A DNA stretch of 64,000 nucleotides, from NCBI GenBank assembly GCA_965226245.1, contig CBDDCL010000015.1:2852001-2916000 (forward strand), read 5' to 3'. Position numbers and translations under genes: made by a program. Of this stretch, positions 16,727 through 25,327 are shown one piece after another. The stretch comes from CBDCYS01 sp965226245 (lineage in GTDB: Bacteria; Acidobacteriota; Terriglobia; Bryobacterales; UBA6623). The notes beneath the pieces are model-generated. The model was not told where the DNA came from, made no database searches, and saw nothing but the letters and a program-made list of their open reading frames with translations. Each line of letters begins with the position of its first letter. Position 1 is the stretch's first letter.

Positions 16727-17404
16727 ATGCGCGGGATGATCACTTTCTTTCTGTTCGCGGTTGGAGCCGGGGTTCTCGTATCGGCGAATGCAGCTCTGGC
16801 CGGCGACCCCAACACACTCGCTGTCGGCGAAAAACGGCAGGGCTTCGTCTTGCTATTCGACGGCAAGACTCTCGACGGCTGGGACGGGGACCCCAGAGTG
16901 TGGCGGGTGGACGACCGGGCGATCGTCGGGTCGAGCGACAACTACAGCCCCGGGCACAATACTTATCTCGTTTACAAGGCGCCGTATACGGACTTCATTC
17001 TCAAAGCGGAGGTCAAGCTGCGGAACGGCAACAGCGGTATTCAGTTCCGCAGCAAGCTGCTGCCGGATTGGGTTGTACACGGATATCAGGCCGATCTTTC
17101 GTTCGCCGGGGAGCGCTCGGCGTGGGGTAACTTCTACGAAGAAAAGGGCCGCGGTCGGGGCGTGATGCCGGCTCCCAGCGCGGGCTGGGAAAAGGCTAAG
17201 AACATTGTGCGGGCCAAAGACTGGAACCAATACGAGATTTACGCCAAGGGGAGTCACATCCGGCTGACACTCAACGGAGTGGTTACCATCGACACGCACG
17301 ACGACAAGACCTCATCCGGGGTGATCGGTTTCCAGTTGCACACGGGAGATGCGATGGAAGTTCGCTTCCGCGGGATCAAGATCAAGCCGTTAATCCAGCC
17401 TTGA
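16727..17404 (+). CDS. secreted DUF1080 (3-keto-disaccharide hydrolase-type) protein
   Basis: 225 residues with a signal peptide (ending ANAALAG at about 26). A concanavalin-like DUF1080 domain follows: FVLLFDGKTLDGWDGD, the central LKAEVKLRNGNSGIQFRS, the H-G-Y-Q-A-D block, and the C-terminal GVIGFQLHTGDAMEVRFRGI. Some family members hydrolyse 3-keto-glycosides. The next gene, nine bases on, is the head of a Gfo/Idh/MocA oxidoreductase, whose relatives make 3-keto sugars, so the pair once formed a likely sugar-processing operon. Confidence 0.87.
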   Translation: MRGMITFFLFAVGAGVLVSANAALAGDPNTLAVGEKRQGFVLLFDGKTLDGWDGDPRVWRVDDRAIVGSSDNYSPGHNTYLVYKAPYTDFILKAEVKLRNGNSGIQFRSKLLPDWVVHGYQADLSFAGERSAWGNFYEEKGRGRGVMPAPSAGWEKAKNIVRAKDWNQYEIYAKGSHIRLTLNGVVTIDTHDDKTSSGVIGFQLHTGDAMEVRFRGIKIKPLIQP

Positions 17405-17413
17405 GGTGTTTCA

Positions 17414-17632
17414 ATGAGCCAGGAAAACAGCAACCGCAGAGATTTTGTAAAAGGGGCGAGCATCGCCGCCGCCGACTGGACAATCATCCGGCCCGAGTCC
17501 GCTCGCGGTTACCCAGCCAACTCCCGGGTCAAGGTCGGCCTGCTGGGAGCGGGACGGCGCGGCTCCCTTCAATGGCGTTGCCGGGTGAAACGGACGCGGG
17601 CTCTGCTGGGAAGCAACCCTGCCGAGGGATAG
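17414..17632 (+). pseudogene. truncated Gfo/Idh/MocA-family oxidoreductase
   Basis: The frame starts with a Tat signal (NRRDFVKGASIAAA) and runs into the Rossmann start VKVGLLGAGRRGS. After that, similarity ends and a stop follows at codon 73, where the family has 350-450 residues. No further part of such a gene is found downstream, so the 3' portion was deleted. It follows the DUF1080 gene by nine bases as in intact operons of this type. Confidence 0.72.
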
Positions 17633-17960
17633 CCCGGCGGGCTCATCGAGACGATGATCGCGGGCGCGCAAGTCACCTTTCGCGCTCGACCCAAAACCCC
17701 ATCGGATCGAAAGACCCTGATGCCTTGAAAATCCCCGCCCGCAGGGCGGCATCTACACTAGCGCGGAACGCTCCCTCTCCCGTTCCGGCTGAACCGGCAC
17801 ACCACTGGATTGGATTCGGGATCATCGCCGACCCGGTCCTGCTGCTGGTCATAAACAGCGTTTCGGCAATTCACGTTACGATTCTGTTGAGTTTGCTGAT
17901 TGCCGTTGTGCTGGCCCCAATGACCACTCACTTGCGCCGACCCCTCGCACTCGTTCGGAA
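17633..17960. other. intergenic, nothing recognised
   Basis: Sequence left between the truncated oxidoreductase and the nrdJ terminator. It holds no convincing gene, RNA or repeat. Confidence 0.4.
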
Positions 17961-17962
17961 CT

Positions 17963-18009
17963 CCACAAAAAGAGGGTGGAGGTTCCCGCTGACTTTGGGA
18001 CCTCCACCC
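17963..18009 (-). terminator. Rho-independent terminator of nrdJ
   Basis: On the minus strand GGGTGGAGGTCCC pairs with GGGAACCTCCACCC across a nine-base loop (17974-18009) and is followed by TCTTTTTG. It lies 35 bases after the nrdJ stop. Confidence 0.78.
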
Positions 18010-18044
18010 GGAGAAGGAAGGACGGACTGGAAATTGAACGATTG

Positions 18045-20843
18045 TTAACTGCAGCCCGAGGTGGCCCCGCAGTTTTCGCATTTGTAGCAACTGCCGTTGT
18101 TCGTCATCATCGAACCGCATTCCGAACAGATCGGAGCATCCATCGCGCCTGCCTGGAAGGGAAGCTCCTTTTGCGGTTTCACTTCGGTCGGCCGCAGATT
18201 GGGAGTTTCGCCCGCCTCCGACAGCTGGTAGTCGGGCGAAATAAACTTCGCCCCCAGCCAGCGGAAAATATAGTCCATGACCGACTTGGCGTAGGGGATT
18301 TTGCTGTTGCCGGTCCAGCCGCTGGGCTCAAACCGCACGTGCTGGAATTTGTCGACCAGCACTTGCAGCGGCACGCCGTACTGCAGGGTCATCGAGACGG
18401 CGGTCGCGAAGCTGTCCATCAAGCCGCTGATGGTCGAGCCTTCTTTCGCCATGCGGATGAAAAGCTCACCCGGGTTTCCATCGTCATAGAGGCCGACCGT
18501 AATGTAGCCTTCGTGCCCCCCCACGGAGAACTTGTGGGTGATCGACTGGCGCTCGTCGGGCAGCTTGCGCCGCATGGGGCGGTAGACGATCTTTTCGCCC
18601 GCCGCGGTTCGCTCGCCTTTCTCGCTCTTGGCTTTGCTGGTACTCAGCGGCTGGGCCCGTTTGGAGCCGTCGCGGTAGATCGCCACCGCCTTGAGCCCCA
18701 GACGCCAGGCCTCGATATAGGCGTCCATAATGTCTTCGACCGTGGACTCTTCCGGCATGTTGATCGTCTTCGAGATGGCACCGGAGATGAACGGTTGAAC
18801 AGCGCCCATCATCCTCACGTGACCCATGTAGTGAATGGCCCGCTCGCCGTTCTGCGGCCGGAAGCTGCAGTCGAAAACCGGCAGTTGCTCGTCCTTGATG
18901 TGGGGCGCGCCCTCGATGGTGCCGGTCGAGTCAATGTGACTGACGATCTCGCTGACTTGCCTGGGCGTATGGCCGAGCTTCAGCAAGGCTTCGGGAACCG
19001 TGTTGTTGACGATCTTGATGACGCCGCCGCCCACCAGCTTCTTATACTTGACCAGCGCCAGCTCGGGCTCGACTCCGGTCGTGTCGCAATCCATCATGAA
19101 GCCGATCGTCCCGGTCGGCGCGATCACTGTTACCTGTGCGTTGCGGTAACCATTGCGGTGCCCCAGGTTGTAGGCGTCTTCCCAACACTGGCTGGCGGCC
19201 TCATGCAGCGGCTTCTCGACGCGTTCGCCACTGAGGTTGCGAGCCGCGTCGCGATGCATCCGAATCACTTCCAAGAATGCCTCGTGATTTTTTTGATACC
19301 CGGCGAACGGGCCGGTAGTGTCGGCGATGCGCGCGCTCGTCAAGTAGGCCTGGCCGCACATCACGGCGGTGATGGCGCCAGCCACGTCGCGTCCTTCGTC
19401 GCTGTTGTAAGCCACGCCCATCGACATTAGCAGCGCGCCCAGGTTAGCGAAACCGAGCCCCAGCGGGCGGTAGTTGCGCGAGTTCTCCGCGATCTTGGCC
19501 GTGGGATAGCTGGCGTTGCCGACGATGATCTCCTGCGCCAGGATGAGCGTATCCACGGCATGCCGAAAGCCCTCCACGTCGAAGCGGCCTTTAGAGACAT
19601 GGAACTTTCGCAAGTTCAATGAAGCCAGGTTGCAAGCCGAATCATCGAGGAACATGTATTCCGAGCAAGGGTTCGAGGCGTTAATCCGGGCAGTGTTTTT
19701 GCAAGGATGCCAGTGGTTTACCGTCGTGTCGAACTGCATGCCGGGGTCGCCGCATTGGTGCGTGGCTTCGGCGATTTGTTTCAGCAGGTCGCGGGCTTTG
19801 TAGCGTTCCTTCGGCTGGCCGTTGAGGACCGACTTGGTCCACCAGTCTTCGTCCTTGACCGCGGCCATCATGAAGTCGTCGCTGGCCCGCACGGAGTTAT
19901 TGGCGTTCTGGAAAAAGATTGAACCGTAGGCGTCGCCGTCAATCGCCGAGTCGTAACCGGCTTCGATCAAGGCCCAGGCCTTCTTCTCTTCGCTGGCCTT
20001 GCACCAGATGAACTTCTTGATGTCGGGGTGATCGGCGTTGAGGATCACCATCTTGGCGGCGCGGCGCGTCTTGCCGCCTGACTTGATGACGCCGGCGAAG
20101 GCGTCGAAGCCTTTCATGAAAGAGACGGGACCCGAAGCGCACCCGCCGCCTTTGAGAACGGCGTTCTCTTCGCGAATCTTCGACAAGTTCGACCCGGTGC
20201 CCGAACCCCACTTGAAGAGCATGCCCTCGGTCTTGGCGAGGTTCATGATCGATTCCATGGTGTCGTCGGCCGCAATAATAAAGCAGGCCGAGCACTGAGG
20301 CCGGTGCGAGCCCTTGGTCAGCCTGGCAACCTTGCCCGCCGCCTCGTCCCAATACCAGCCGTACCCGCGGGCTTCCTTGACGCCAACGTTGAACCAGACG
20401 GGCGAGTTGAAACTGGCCTTTTGAGTGAGCATCAAATGGGCCAGTTCGCCCCGGAAGTTCTCCACATCATCCGGTGTCGCGAAGTAGCCGTCGGCCGCGC
20501 CCCAGTCGGCAATGGCGTCCACGACGCGGTGAACGAGTTGCGCCAGGCGGGTCTCTCGTTCCGGAGTCCCCGCGCGGCCATGAAAATACTTACTGGCGAC
20601 GATATTGGTGGCCGTCTGCGACCAGTCGCGCGGCATTTCCACCTCACGCTGTTCGAAGATGACGTCACCCTTCTCATTCGCGATAGAGGCAGTTCGTTTT
20701 TCCCACTCCAGAACATCGTAGGGAGTCTGTCCAGGCTCCAAGTCTTTCGTAAAATGGCGGGGGAAAGCCAATCCCTTGCGCTCGGTGATGTTCGAGGACA
20801 ATTCGTCCACGCGGGCCGCTAGTTCAACGCTGATTTCGCCCAT
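18045..20843 (-). CDS. nrdJ: vitamin B12-dependent ribonucleoside reductase (class II)
   Basis: 932 residues from ATG 20843 (MGEISVELAARVDEL), chosen over a start 11 codons upstream because AGAGGGGAG immediately precedes it. It makes deoxyribonucleotides using adenosylcobalamin. Visible family marks are the substrate-site NPCSE, the finger-loop region NLASLNLRKFH, PTGTIGFMMDCDTTGVEP in the barrel, and a C-terminal zinc-ribbon tail with CSECG and CENCG that holds the shuttle cysteines. Length fits the long NrdJ form. It is monocistronic, with a promoter about 125 bases upstream and its own terminator. No class I or III reductase is in the window. Confidence 0.95.
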   Translation of the reverse strand: MGEISVELAARVDELSSNITERKGLAFPRHFTKDLEPGQTPYDVLEWEKRTASIANEKGDVIFEQREVEMPRDWSQTATNIVASKYFHGRAGTPERETRLAQLVHRVVDAIADWGAADGYFATPDDVENFRGELAHLMLTQKASFNSPVWFNVGVKEARGYGWYWDEAAGKVARLTKGSHRPQCSACFIIAADDTMESIMNLAKTEGMLFKWGSGTGSNLSKIREENAVLKGGGCASGPVSFMKGFDAFAGVIKSGGKTRRAAKMVILNADHPDIKKFIWCKASEEKKAWALIEAGYDSAIDGDAYGSIFFQNANNSVRASDDFMMAAVKDEDWWTKSVLNGQPKERYKARDLLKQIAEATHQCGDPGMQFDTTVNHWHPCKNTARINASNPCSEYMFLDDSACNLASLNLRKFHVSKGRFDVEGFRHAVDTLILAQEIIVGNASYPTAKIAENSRNYRPLGLGFANLGALLMSMGVAYNSDEGRDVAGAITAVMCGQAYLTSARIADTTGPFAGYQKNHEAFLEVIRMHRDAARNLSGERVEKPLHEAASQCWEDAYNLGHRNGYRNAQVTVIAPTGTIGFMMDCDTTGVEPELALVKYKKLVGGGVIKIVNNTVPEALLKLGHTPRQVSEIVSHIDSTGTIEGAPHIKDEQLPVFDCSFRPQNGERAIHYMGHVRMMGAVQPFISGAISKTINMPEESTVEDIMDAYIEAWRLGLKAVAIYRDGSKRAQPLSTSKAKSEKGERTAAGEKIVYRPMRRKLPDERQSITHKFSVGGHEGYITVGLYDDGNPGELFIRMAKEGSTISGLMDSFATAVSMTLQYGVPLQVLVDKFQHVRFEPSGWTGNSKIPYAKSVMDYIFRWLGAKFISPDYQLSEAGETPNLRPTEVKPQKELPFQAGAMDAPICSECGSMMTNNGSCYKCENCGATSGCS

Positions 20844-20967
20844 AAACTCCCCTCTGGAGTGAAGATGAAAATACAACTGCTAGGTACGAAGCACAAGTGG
20901 TTTGCGGGTGGCCGGTATTACACTTAGGGAGGTCGAACCCGTGCGTGCCCGGTGCTGACGTTCAATT

Positions 20968-20995
20968 AGTGTACACCATCTAGTGGTCAAGTCAA
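20968..20995 (-). promoter_or_regulatory. nrdJ promoter with NrdR-box-like palindrome
   Basis: On the minus strand -35 TTGACT (20995-20990) and -10 TACACT (20973-20968) are 16 bases apart. The spacer carries CCACTAGATGGTG, a palindrome similar in form to NrdR boxes that control reductase genes. A second NrdR-like copy is not obvious. Confidence 0.45.
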
Positions 20996-21187
20996 GCGAA
21001 ATTTCCACATCTTGCGGAATTTCTTTTTTGATCGAAAAATCGGGTCCTAGAACGCCCGATCAAGCCTTCAGGGAAAACCCTCATCCACTCCTATGTGGTG
21101 GTCTTAGTAAAAGCCGATTCCCTGATCCACGGTGCTACCGAGCGCCGTTCCCCGTGCCGGAATGGCCTCGGTGACTCCGTCCCTTGG

Positions 21188-22417
21188 CTACTCCGGCGGG
21201 CCCTGTTGGAAGATCTCATCGAGCGCCCCGATCAGCTCGTCAATATGGCCGCGCTCGATGATGTAGGGCGGCAGAAACCGCAACACCGTGTCGGTCGTGC
21301 AATTGATCAGCAGGCCGCGTTCCTGACATTGCCCGACAACGGACTTGCCGGGTACCGTCAGATTCATGCCACGCATGACTCCCCGGCCGCGCACTCCCTG
21401 GGCGAAGTCATATTTGTCCACGAGTTCGTTGAGCCGGCTTTCGAAATAATCTCCGGTCTCACGAATCCGCGGCAGCAGCTCGTCGAGAATGTCGAGGAAC
21501 TCGATAGCCACCCGGCAAGCCAGCGCATTTCCCCCGAAAGTACTACCGTGAATCCCCGGCGTGATGACGGCGGCGGCTTTCTCGTTCGCGATAATCGCCC
21601 CCAGCGGCAGCCCGCCCGCGAGAGGTTTGGCGGTCACGATGATGTCGGGCAAAATGGATTCGGCATCGCCGGACTCGTTCCACCACTGGTAGGCGAAGTG
21701 TTTTCCCGTGCGCCCCAGCCCGCTTTGGATCTCATCAAAGATCAGCAGCGCATCATTTTGCTGGGCCAACTCGGCCGCTTTCGCGGCGAACGCTCGCTCA
21801 ATCTGAACAATGCCGCCTTCGCCGAGAATCGGCTCGAACAGGATCGCGGCCGTGTTTTCGCCCACAGCCGCCTCCAGAGCGCCGATGTCGTTAGCGTCGA
21901 TGAATTTCACGCCGGGAATGAGTGGCTCGAAGGGTTCGCGGTGCTTGTCCTGCCCGGTGACGGCGATGGCTGCCAGGGTCCGCCCGCCGAAGGAGTCGTT
22001 GAGCGCGACAATCTCGTATTTGTCGGCGCTCGTCTTGCGGCCATAGCCTTTGGCGATTTTGAGAGCGCCCTCGACGCACTCGGCCCCGCTATTGGTGAAG
22101 AACACCCGCTGCAGCCCTGAAGCCTCGGCCAGCCGCTCGGCCAGCGGCCCCTGGTGGGCGTGAGCGTAGAGGTTCGAGCAGTGAACCAATTGATCAATCT
22201 GCTCGTGCATCGCCTTCACGATTCGCGGGTGTGCCATACCAAGAGCGTTCACGCCGATTCCAGACATGAAGTCCAGGTAGCGATTGCCCGCCGCATCGTA
22301 CATGTGGCAGCCCTCTCCCCGGTCGATCACGATCGAGTGGCTGTAACTGCGAATGAGATATTGGCCTTCGAGTCCGAGCGTGTCCGAGCCGCCGGGCGGG
22401 CCTTGTTCAACGTGCAT
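21188..22417 (-). CDS. class III pyridoxal-phosphate aminotransferase (acetylornithine/4-aminobutyrate type)
   Basis: 409 residues. Fold-type I, class III marks are present: FTNSGAECVEGALKIA for phosphate binding, LLIFDEIQSGLGRTGK with the PLP-ring aspartate, and TAKPLAGG with the Schiff-base lysine, then GSTFGGNALACRVA. The length and FLPPYIIERGHID end fit acetylornithine aminotransferase (ArgD) or ornithine/GABA aminotransferases; the exact substrate is not fixed by the sequence. No other arginine genes are nearby. A 111-bp hairpin element lies just upstream. Confidence 0.86.
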   Translation of the reverse strand: MHVEQGPPGGSDTLGLEGQYLIRSYSHSIVIDRGEGCHMYDAAGNRYLDFMSGIGVNALGMAHPRIVKAMHEQIDQLVHCSNLYAHAHQGPLAERLAEASGLQRVFFTNSGAECVEGALKIAKGYGRKTSADKYEIVALNDSFGGRTLAAIAVTGQDKHREPFEPLIPGVKFIDANDIGALEAAVGENTAAILFEPILGEGGIVQIERAFAAKAAELAQQNDALLIFDEIQSGLGRTGKHFAYQWWNESGDAESILPDIIVTAKPLAGGLPLGAIIANEKAAAVITPGIHGSTFGGNALACRVAIEFLDILDELLPRIRETGDYFESRLNELVDKYDFAQGVRGRGVMRGMNLTVPGKSVVGQCQERGLLINCTTDTVLRFLPPYIIERGHIDELIGALDEIFQQGPPE

Positions 22418-22453
22418 GATGGTCTCCAGAGTAACAAACGTGCGTATGGCCGA

Positions 22454-22564
22454 AACAGAGCCGCGCCCGCAAGGGTGCGGCCGAGGGTGGTTAGTGCCTC
22501 GGGGCCGTCATCGGCATGCGGTCAATGTCAGACTCGACCGCACCCTTGCGGGCGCGGCTCTGTT
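22454..22564. repeat. 111-bp palindromic element, GAGCCGCG family
   Basis: Arms of 32 bp (22454-22485 and 22533-22564) differ at one base and read AACAGAGCCGCGCCCGCAAG outward to inward. The AGAGCCGCG start is shared with hairpins at 51389-51413 and 56924-56993. Confidence 0.78.
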
Positions 22565-22658
22565 CATTGGCGCCCTGCTAGAGAAACCGGTGCTACGGAA
22601 TCAAGAATCCGGGGGGCAACCGGACCAGCAACAAATCCGGCGGGCCGCCTGATTCCGG

Positions 22659-23777
22659 CTAGACCAAGACCGTAAACGTGGCCTCATCGCGCACGACCGG
22701 ACGGTAGAGCGTGTCCCGCTCCAGCGGTTCGCGGCCGGCCTGGCGAATCAGGCGCAGCAGTTCTTCCCGATGAAGCGATTGCGAGGTGGTGGCGCCGGCA
22801 TCGTGGTAGATCTTCTCTTCGACCACGGTGCCGTCCAGATCATCGGCGCCGAAGCGCTGGGCGATCTGCGCGATTTTCGGCGTCATCATGATCCAGTAGG
22901 CCTTGATGTGCGGGAAGTTGTCGAGCAGCAGCCGCGAGATGGCGATGTTCTTGATGTCATCGATGCCGCCGGTTGTTGGCAAGTGCCGCATGGGTGTGTT
23001 TTCGGGGTGAAACGCCAGCGGGATGAAAGTCTGGAACCCGCCCGTCTCATCCTGTAATGCCCGCAGCTTGAGCAGATGGTCAACGCGATCCTCTTCCGTT
23101 TCGATGTGACCGTAGAGCATCGTCGCGTTCGAGCGCAGACCCAACCGGTGAGCCGTCCGGGCGGTGTTGATCCATTCTTCGCCGTCGATCTTGTGATCAC
23201 AGATAATACGGCGGACACGCTCTTGAAAGATCTCCGCGCCGCCGCCGGGCAGGGAGTCGACGCCGGCGTCCTTGAGGCGGCGAAGCGTTTCTTCGATCGA
23301 TCGATTCGCTCTGCGTGCCAGATAGCCGATCTCGACCATCGTGAACGCTTTGAGGTGAACCTGCGGATAGCGTTCGCGCAGCCCCCGGATCATCTGGCAA
23401 TACCAGTCGAGGCTCAGCTCCGGGTGCAGGCCGCCGACGATGTGGAATTCCGACACCGCTTCGCTGTAGCCCTCCCCGGCGATGTGCCAGACCTGTTCGA
23501 GCGACATGGTATAGGCAGCAGGGTCGCGCACCTGCCTGCCGAACGCACAAAGCTTGCAAGCGGCCACGCAAACGTTGGTGGGGTTGATATGGCGATTGAC
23601 GTTAAAGTAGGTGACGTTGCCGCTGAGCTTCTCGCGCACATGATTCGCCAGATATCCGATAGCGAGCAAATCGTGGGAGCGGTAGAGGGCAACCCCGTCC
23701 TCGAAGCTCAGACGCTCCCCCGCCATGACCTTCTCGGCGATGGGTTGCAGTTGAGGGTCGTCGATGTGAGGAGACAT
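22659..23777 (-). CDS. mqnE: aminofutalosine synthase (radical SAM)
   Basis: 372 residues. The radical SAM iron-sulfur motif CVAACKLC (Cys70, Cys74, Cys77) follows NRHINPTNVC, and later family blocks include HIVGGLHPELSLDWY, SLPGGGAEIF and MTPKIAQIAQRFGADDLDGT. MqnE joins SAM to the enolpyruvyl benzoate made by MqnA to give aminofutalosine, the second step of the futalosine route to menaquinone. No other mqn gene is in the window. The cell probably respires with menaquinone made by this pathway. Confidence 0.93.
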   Translation of the reverse strand: MSPHIDDPQLQPIAEKVMAGERLSFEDGVALYRSHDLLAIGYLANHVREKLSGNVTYFNVNRHINPTNVCVAACKLCAFGRQVRDPAAYTMSLEQVWHIAGEGYSEAVSEFHIVGGLHPELSLDWYCQMIRGLRERYPQVHLKAFTMVEIGYLARRANRSIEETLRRLKDAGVDSLPGGGAEIFQERVRRIICDHKIDGEEWINTARTAHRLGLRSNATMLYGHIETEEDRVDHLLKLRALQDETGGFQTFIPLAFHPENTPMRHLPTTGGIDDIKNIAISRLLLDNFPHIKAYWIMMTPKIAQIAQRFGADDLDGTVVEEKIYHDAGATTSQSLHREELLRLIRQAGREPLERDTLYRPVVRDEATFTVLV

Positions 23778-24325
23778 GGCTGATTACGCCGCTCGGGCCG
23801 GCTCGCTGGTCCAGAAACAAAGAATAACATGCTGGAGCCCACTGCACTGTGCTCCACTAACGCGGCAAGGATACCGAATTTTTGTCTAAGAGGCCGAGGC
23901 GAACTATCGAAAACAACTGGCGGAAGAACGCGCCGACGCGCGGCGAAACACGGTTGCCGGACATTCGGATGGCCAGTTTGCGACCAGTCGGGCGGACCGT
24001 TAGGCGCTTAGCGTCAAAGATCGACAAAAAATTGTCGATGTTGTGCAAATCAATTGTTTTCAACTGCCCCGAAGGGGGCCACTTTTTCGGAGCGCAGTCT
24101 CCGAAAAAGCCTGGATTCTAGCCCGGCCAATCTGAGGATTTTGTTCTCAGACTTCAAGCGGCGAGGACTTCGACAAGGTGCTGGATCGAGGTGTCGGTTT
24201 TGCGGTAAGGATCTGTCACAAAAAGCATTAGAGTTGTCCAATGCAAGGAGCCTGAAAGGGGGGAGCGTTTCCAACACAGATGATGCTGAAAGCGAGCCGG
24301 CCGGGTCAGGGCACAATGCGGGTGC
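23778..24325. other. intergenic with hairpin
   Basis: No convincing gene. An 11-bp perfect inverted repeat CTTTTTCGGAG / CTCCGAAAAAG with a six-base loop lies at 24082-24109 and could act as a bidirectional terminator. The remainder shows nothing recognised. Confidence 0.4.
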
Positions 24326-24480
24326 ATGCAAGTCACCATGCAGCATGCCGAACGTCTCACCCTGGCCGAGATGCGAGAGTTTCTCGCCGCCAGCGACACT
24401 CTCAGCTTCGCCGCAGCCGACCGCAAGCAGATTTTTGTCTGGTCGAACGCGTCTTGCGCGCCCAAAAGTACCTAGACTAG
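24326..24480 (+). pseudogene. fragment of an integrase-type transposase N-terminus
   Basis: The frame MQVTMQHAERLTLAEMREFL continues LAASDTLSFAAADRKQIFVW, then the matching frame shifts by one to VERVLRAQKYLD and stops. This resembles the DNA-binding start of a DDE integrase-like transposase family (LTL-EMR-FL-AS ... Q-Y-WVE-VL). Only about 50 codons remain and one indel is present. The call rests on remembered family pattern. Confidence 0.45.
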
Positions 24481-24581
24481 AGCTAGAGGGGGGCTACATT
24501 ATGCATGACCTGACTACGTTCACACAAGCGGACGCCGACCAGCTTGTTGTAGCACAATAGAAATGTCCCCCTCGGTAGCAC

Positions 24582-25109
24582 CTGAATTATGCACTGGGGC
24601 GTGGACCTGAGGAGGGCTGAGCCGCAAGGGACCATTGGGGACCCCCGAAAACATGGGGTAAAAAGGTAGGCTGGCAAAGATCCCAGCTTCGCCAGCCAAC
24701 CCCAAGGAGGTCACCCACATGGTTACCAGACGAAAACAGCATAGCTCCCAAAGGCCCGTCCAACAAGGCCCAGCCGTGACGGCCTCGCGGCCCAATAAAA
24801 TCGGGGCTTCGACGCCTTACCACTTCCGCGGCAGGAAGCCGACTCCCTACGGCGGCTTGCTGCCGGTGGTCGGGAGGGCGCTGATCTGAGAGCCTGGCTA
24901 TGCGCTATGCATAAAATTTTATGCACTAGCCGTAACGCACTGGAAACACGTCACTTCCGAGCGAGGTTTTGACGACGCGGATTCTGGGCTGGAAGGGAAA
25001 CCGGACACGGAGAAGCCAAAAGGCCAGTTGCCGAGCTACCACCTCACGACGACCGCCAACCCGCTACGAACGCAGCCACGCTCGCAAAGTGAATCTGTGC
25101 ATAATTCAG
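24582..25109 (+). mobile_element. internally deleted IS (possibly IS1380-like) nested in the IS1202-like end
   Basis: 528 bp bounded by perfect 13-bp inverted repeats CTGAATTATGCAC / GTGCATAATTCAG and flanked by the 7-bp direct repeat GTAGCAC (24575-24581 and 25110-25116). It keeps a 56-codon transposase start and about 200 bases of 3' sequence, so the middle was lost. It is now non-autonomous. It sits between the two subterminal repeats of the host IS. Confidence 0.62.
24719..24889 (+). pseudogene. transposase N-terminal fragment (IS1380-like)
   Basis: 56 codons beginning MVTRRKQHSSQRP after a perfect AAGGAGGT ribosome site, ending in a stop after YGGLLPVVGRALI. The segment FRGRKPTPYGGLLPV matches the start of a group of IS1380-type transposases as I recall them. 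The catalytic domain is absent. Confidence 0.5.
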
Positions 25110-25327
25110 GTAGCACAATAGAAATGTCCCCTTGGGTTTGTTGTTTGTAAGTTTGTAAGAGAGAATCGTCGTCGTCGGGGCTGTGGGAATGTGGGAATCG
25201 CTTTAGCGATTTCCAAGGGACGGTGGGAAGGGTGGGAAACCGGTCGTTGCGATGCGAACCCTCTTCGCTGTTCGCCGAGGTTTTCCACGCTTTCCATCCG
25301 GCCCGTCATTTCCACAGCCCTGCCTTT

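Noticed and set aside
17976..19430. 484-codon plus-strand frame opposite nrdJ
   Set aside because: Shadow of nrdJ, with the same antisense composition bias.
20900..20960. tRNA or tmRNA-like GGTTCGAC sequence
   Set aside because: The T-loop-like motif has no acceptor stem or anticodon arm around it.
20844..21100. Possible cobalamin riboswitch before nrdJ
   Set aside because: The B12-box type conserved sequence was not found; the leader between the promoter and the start is only about 125 bases.
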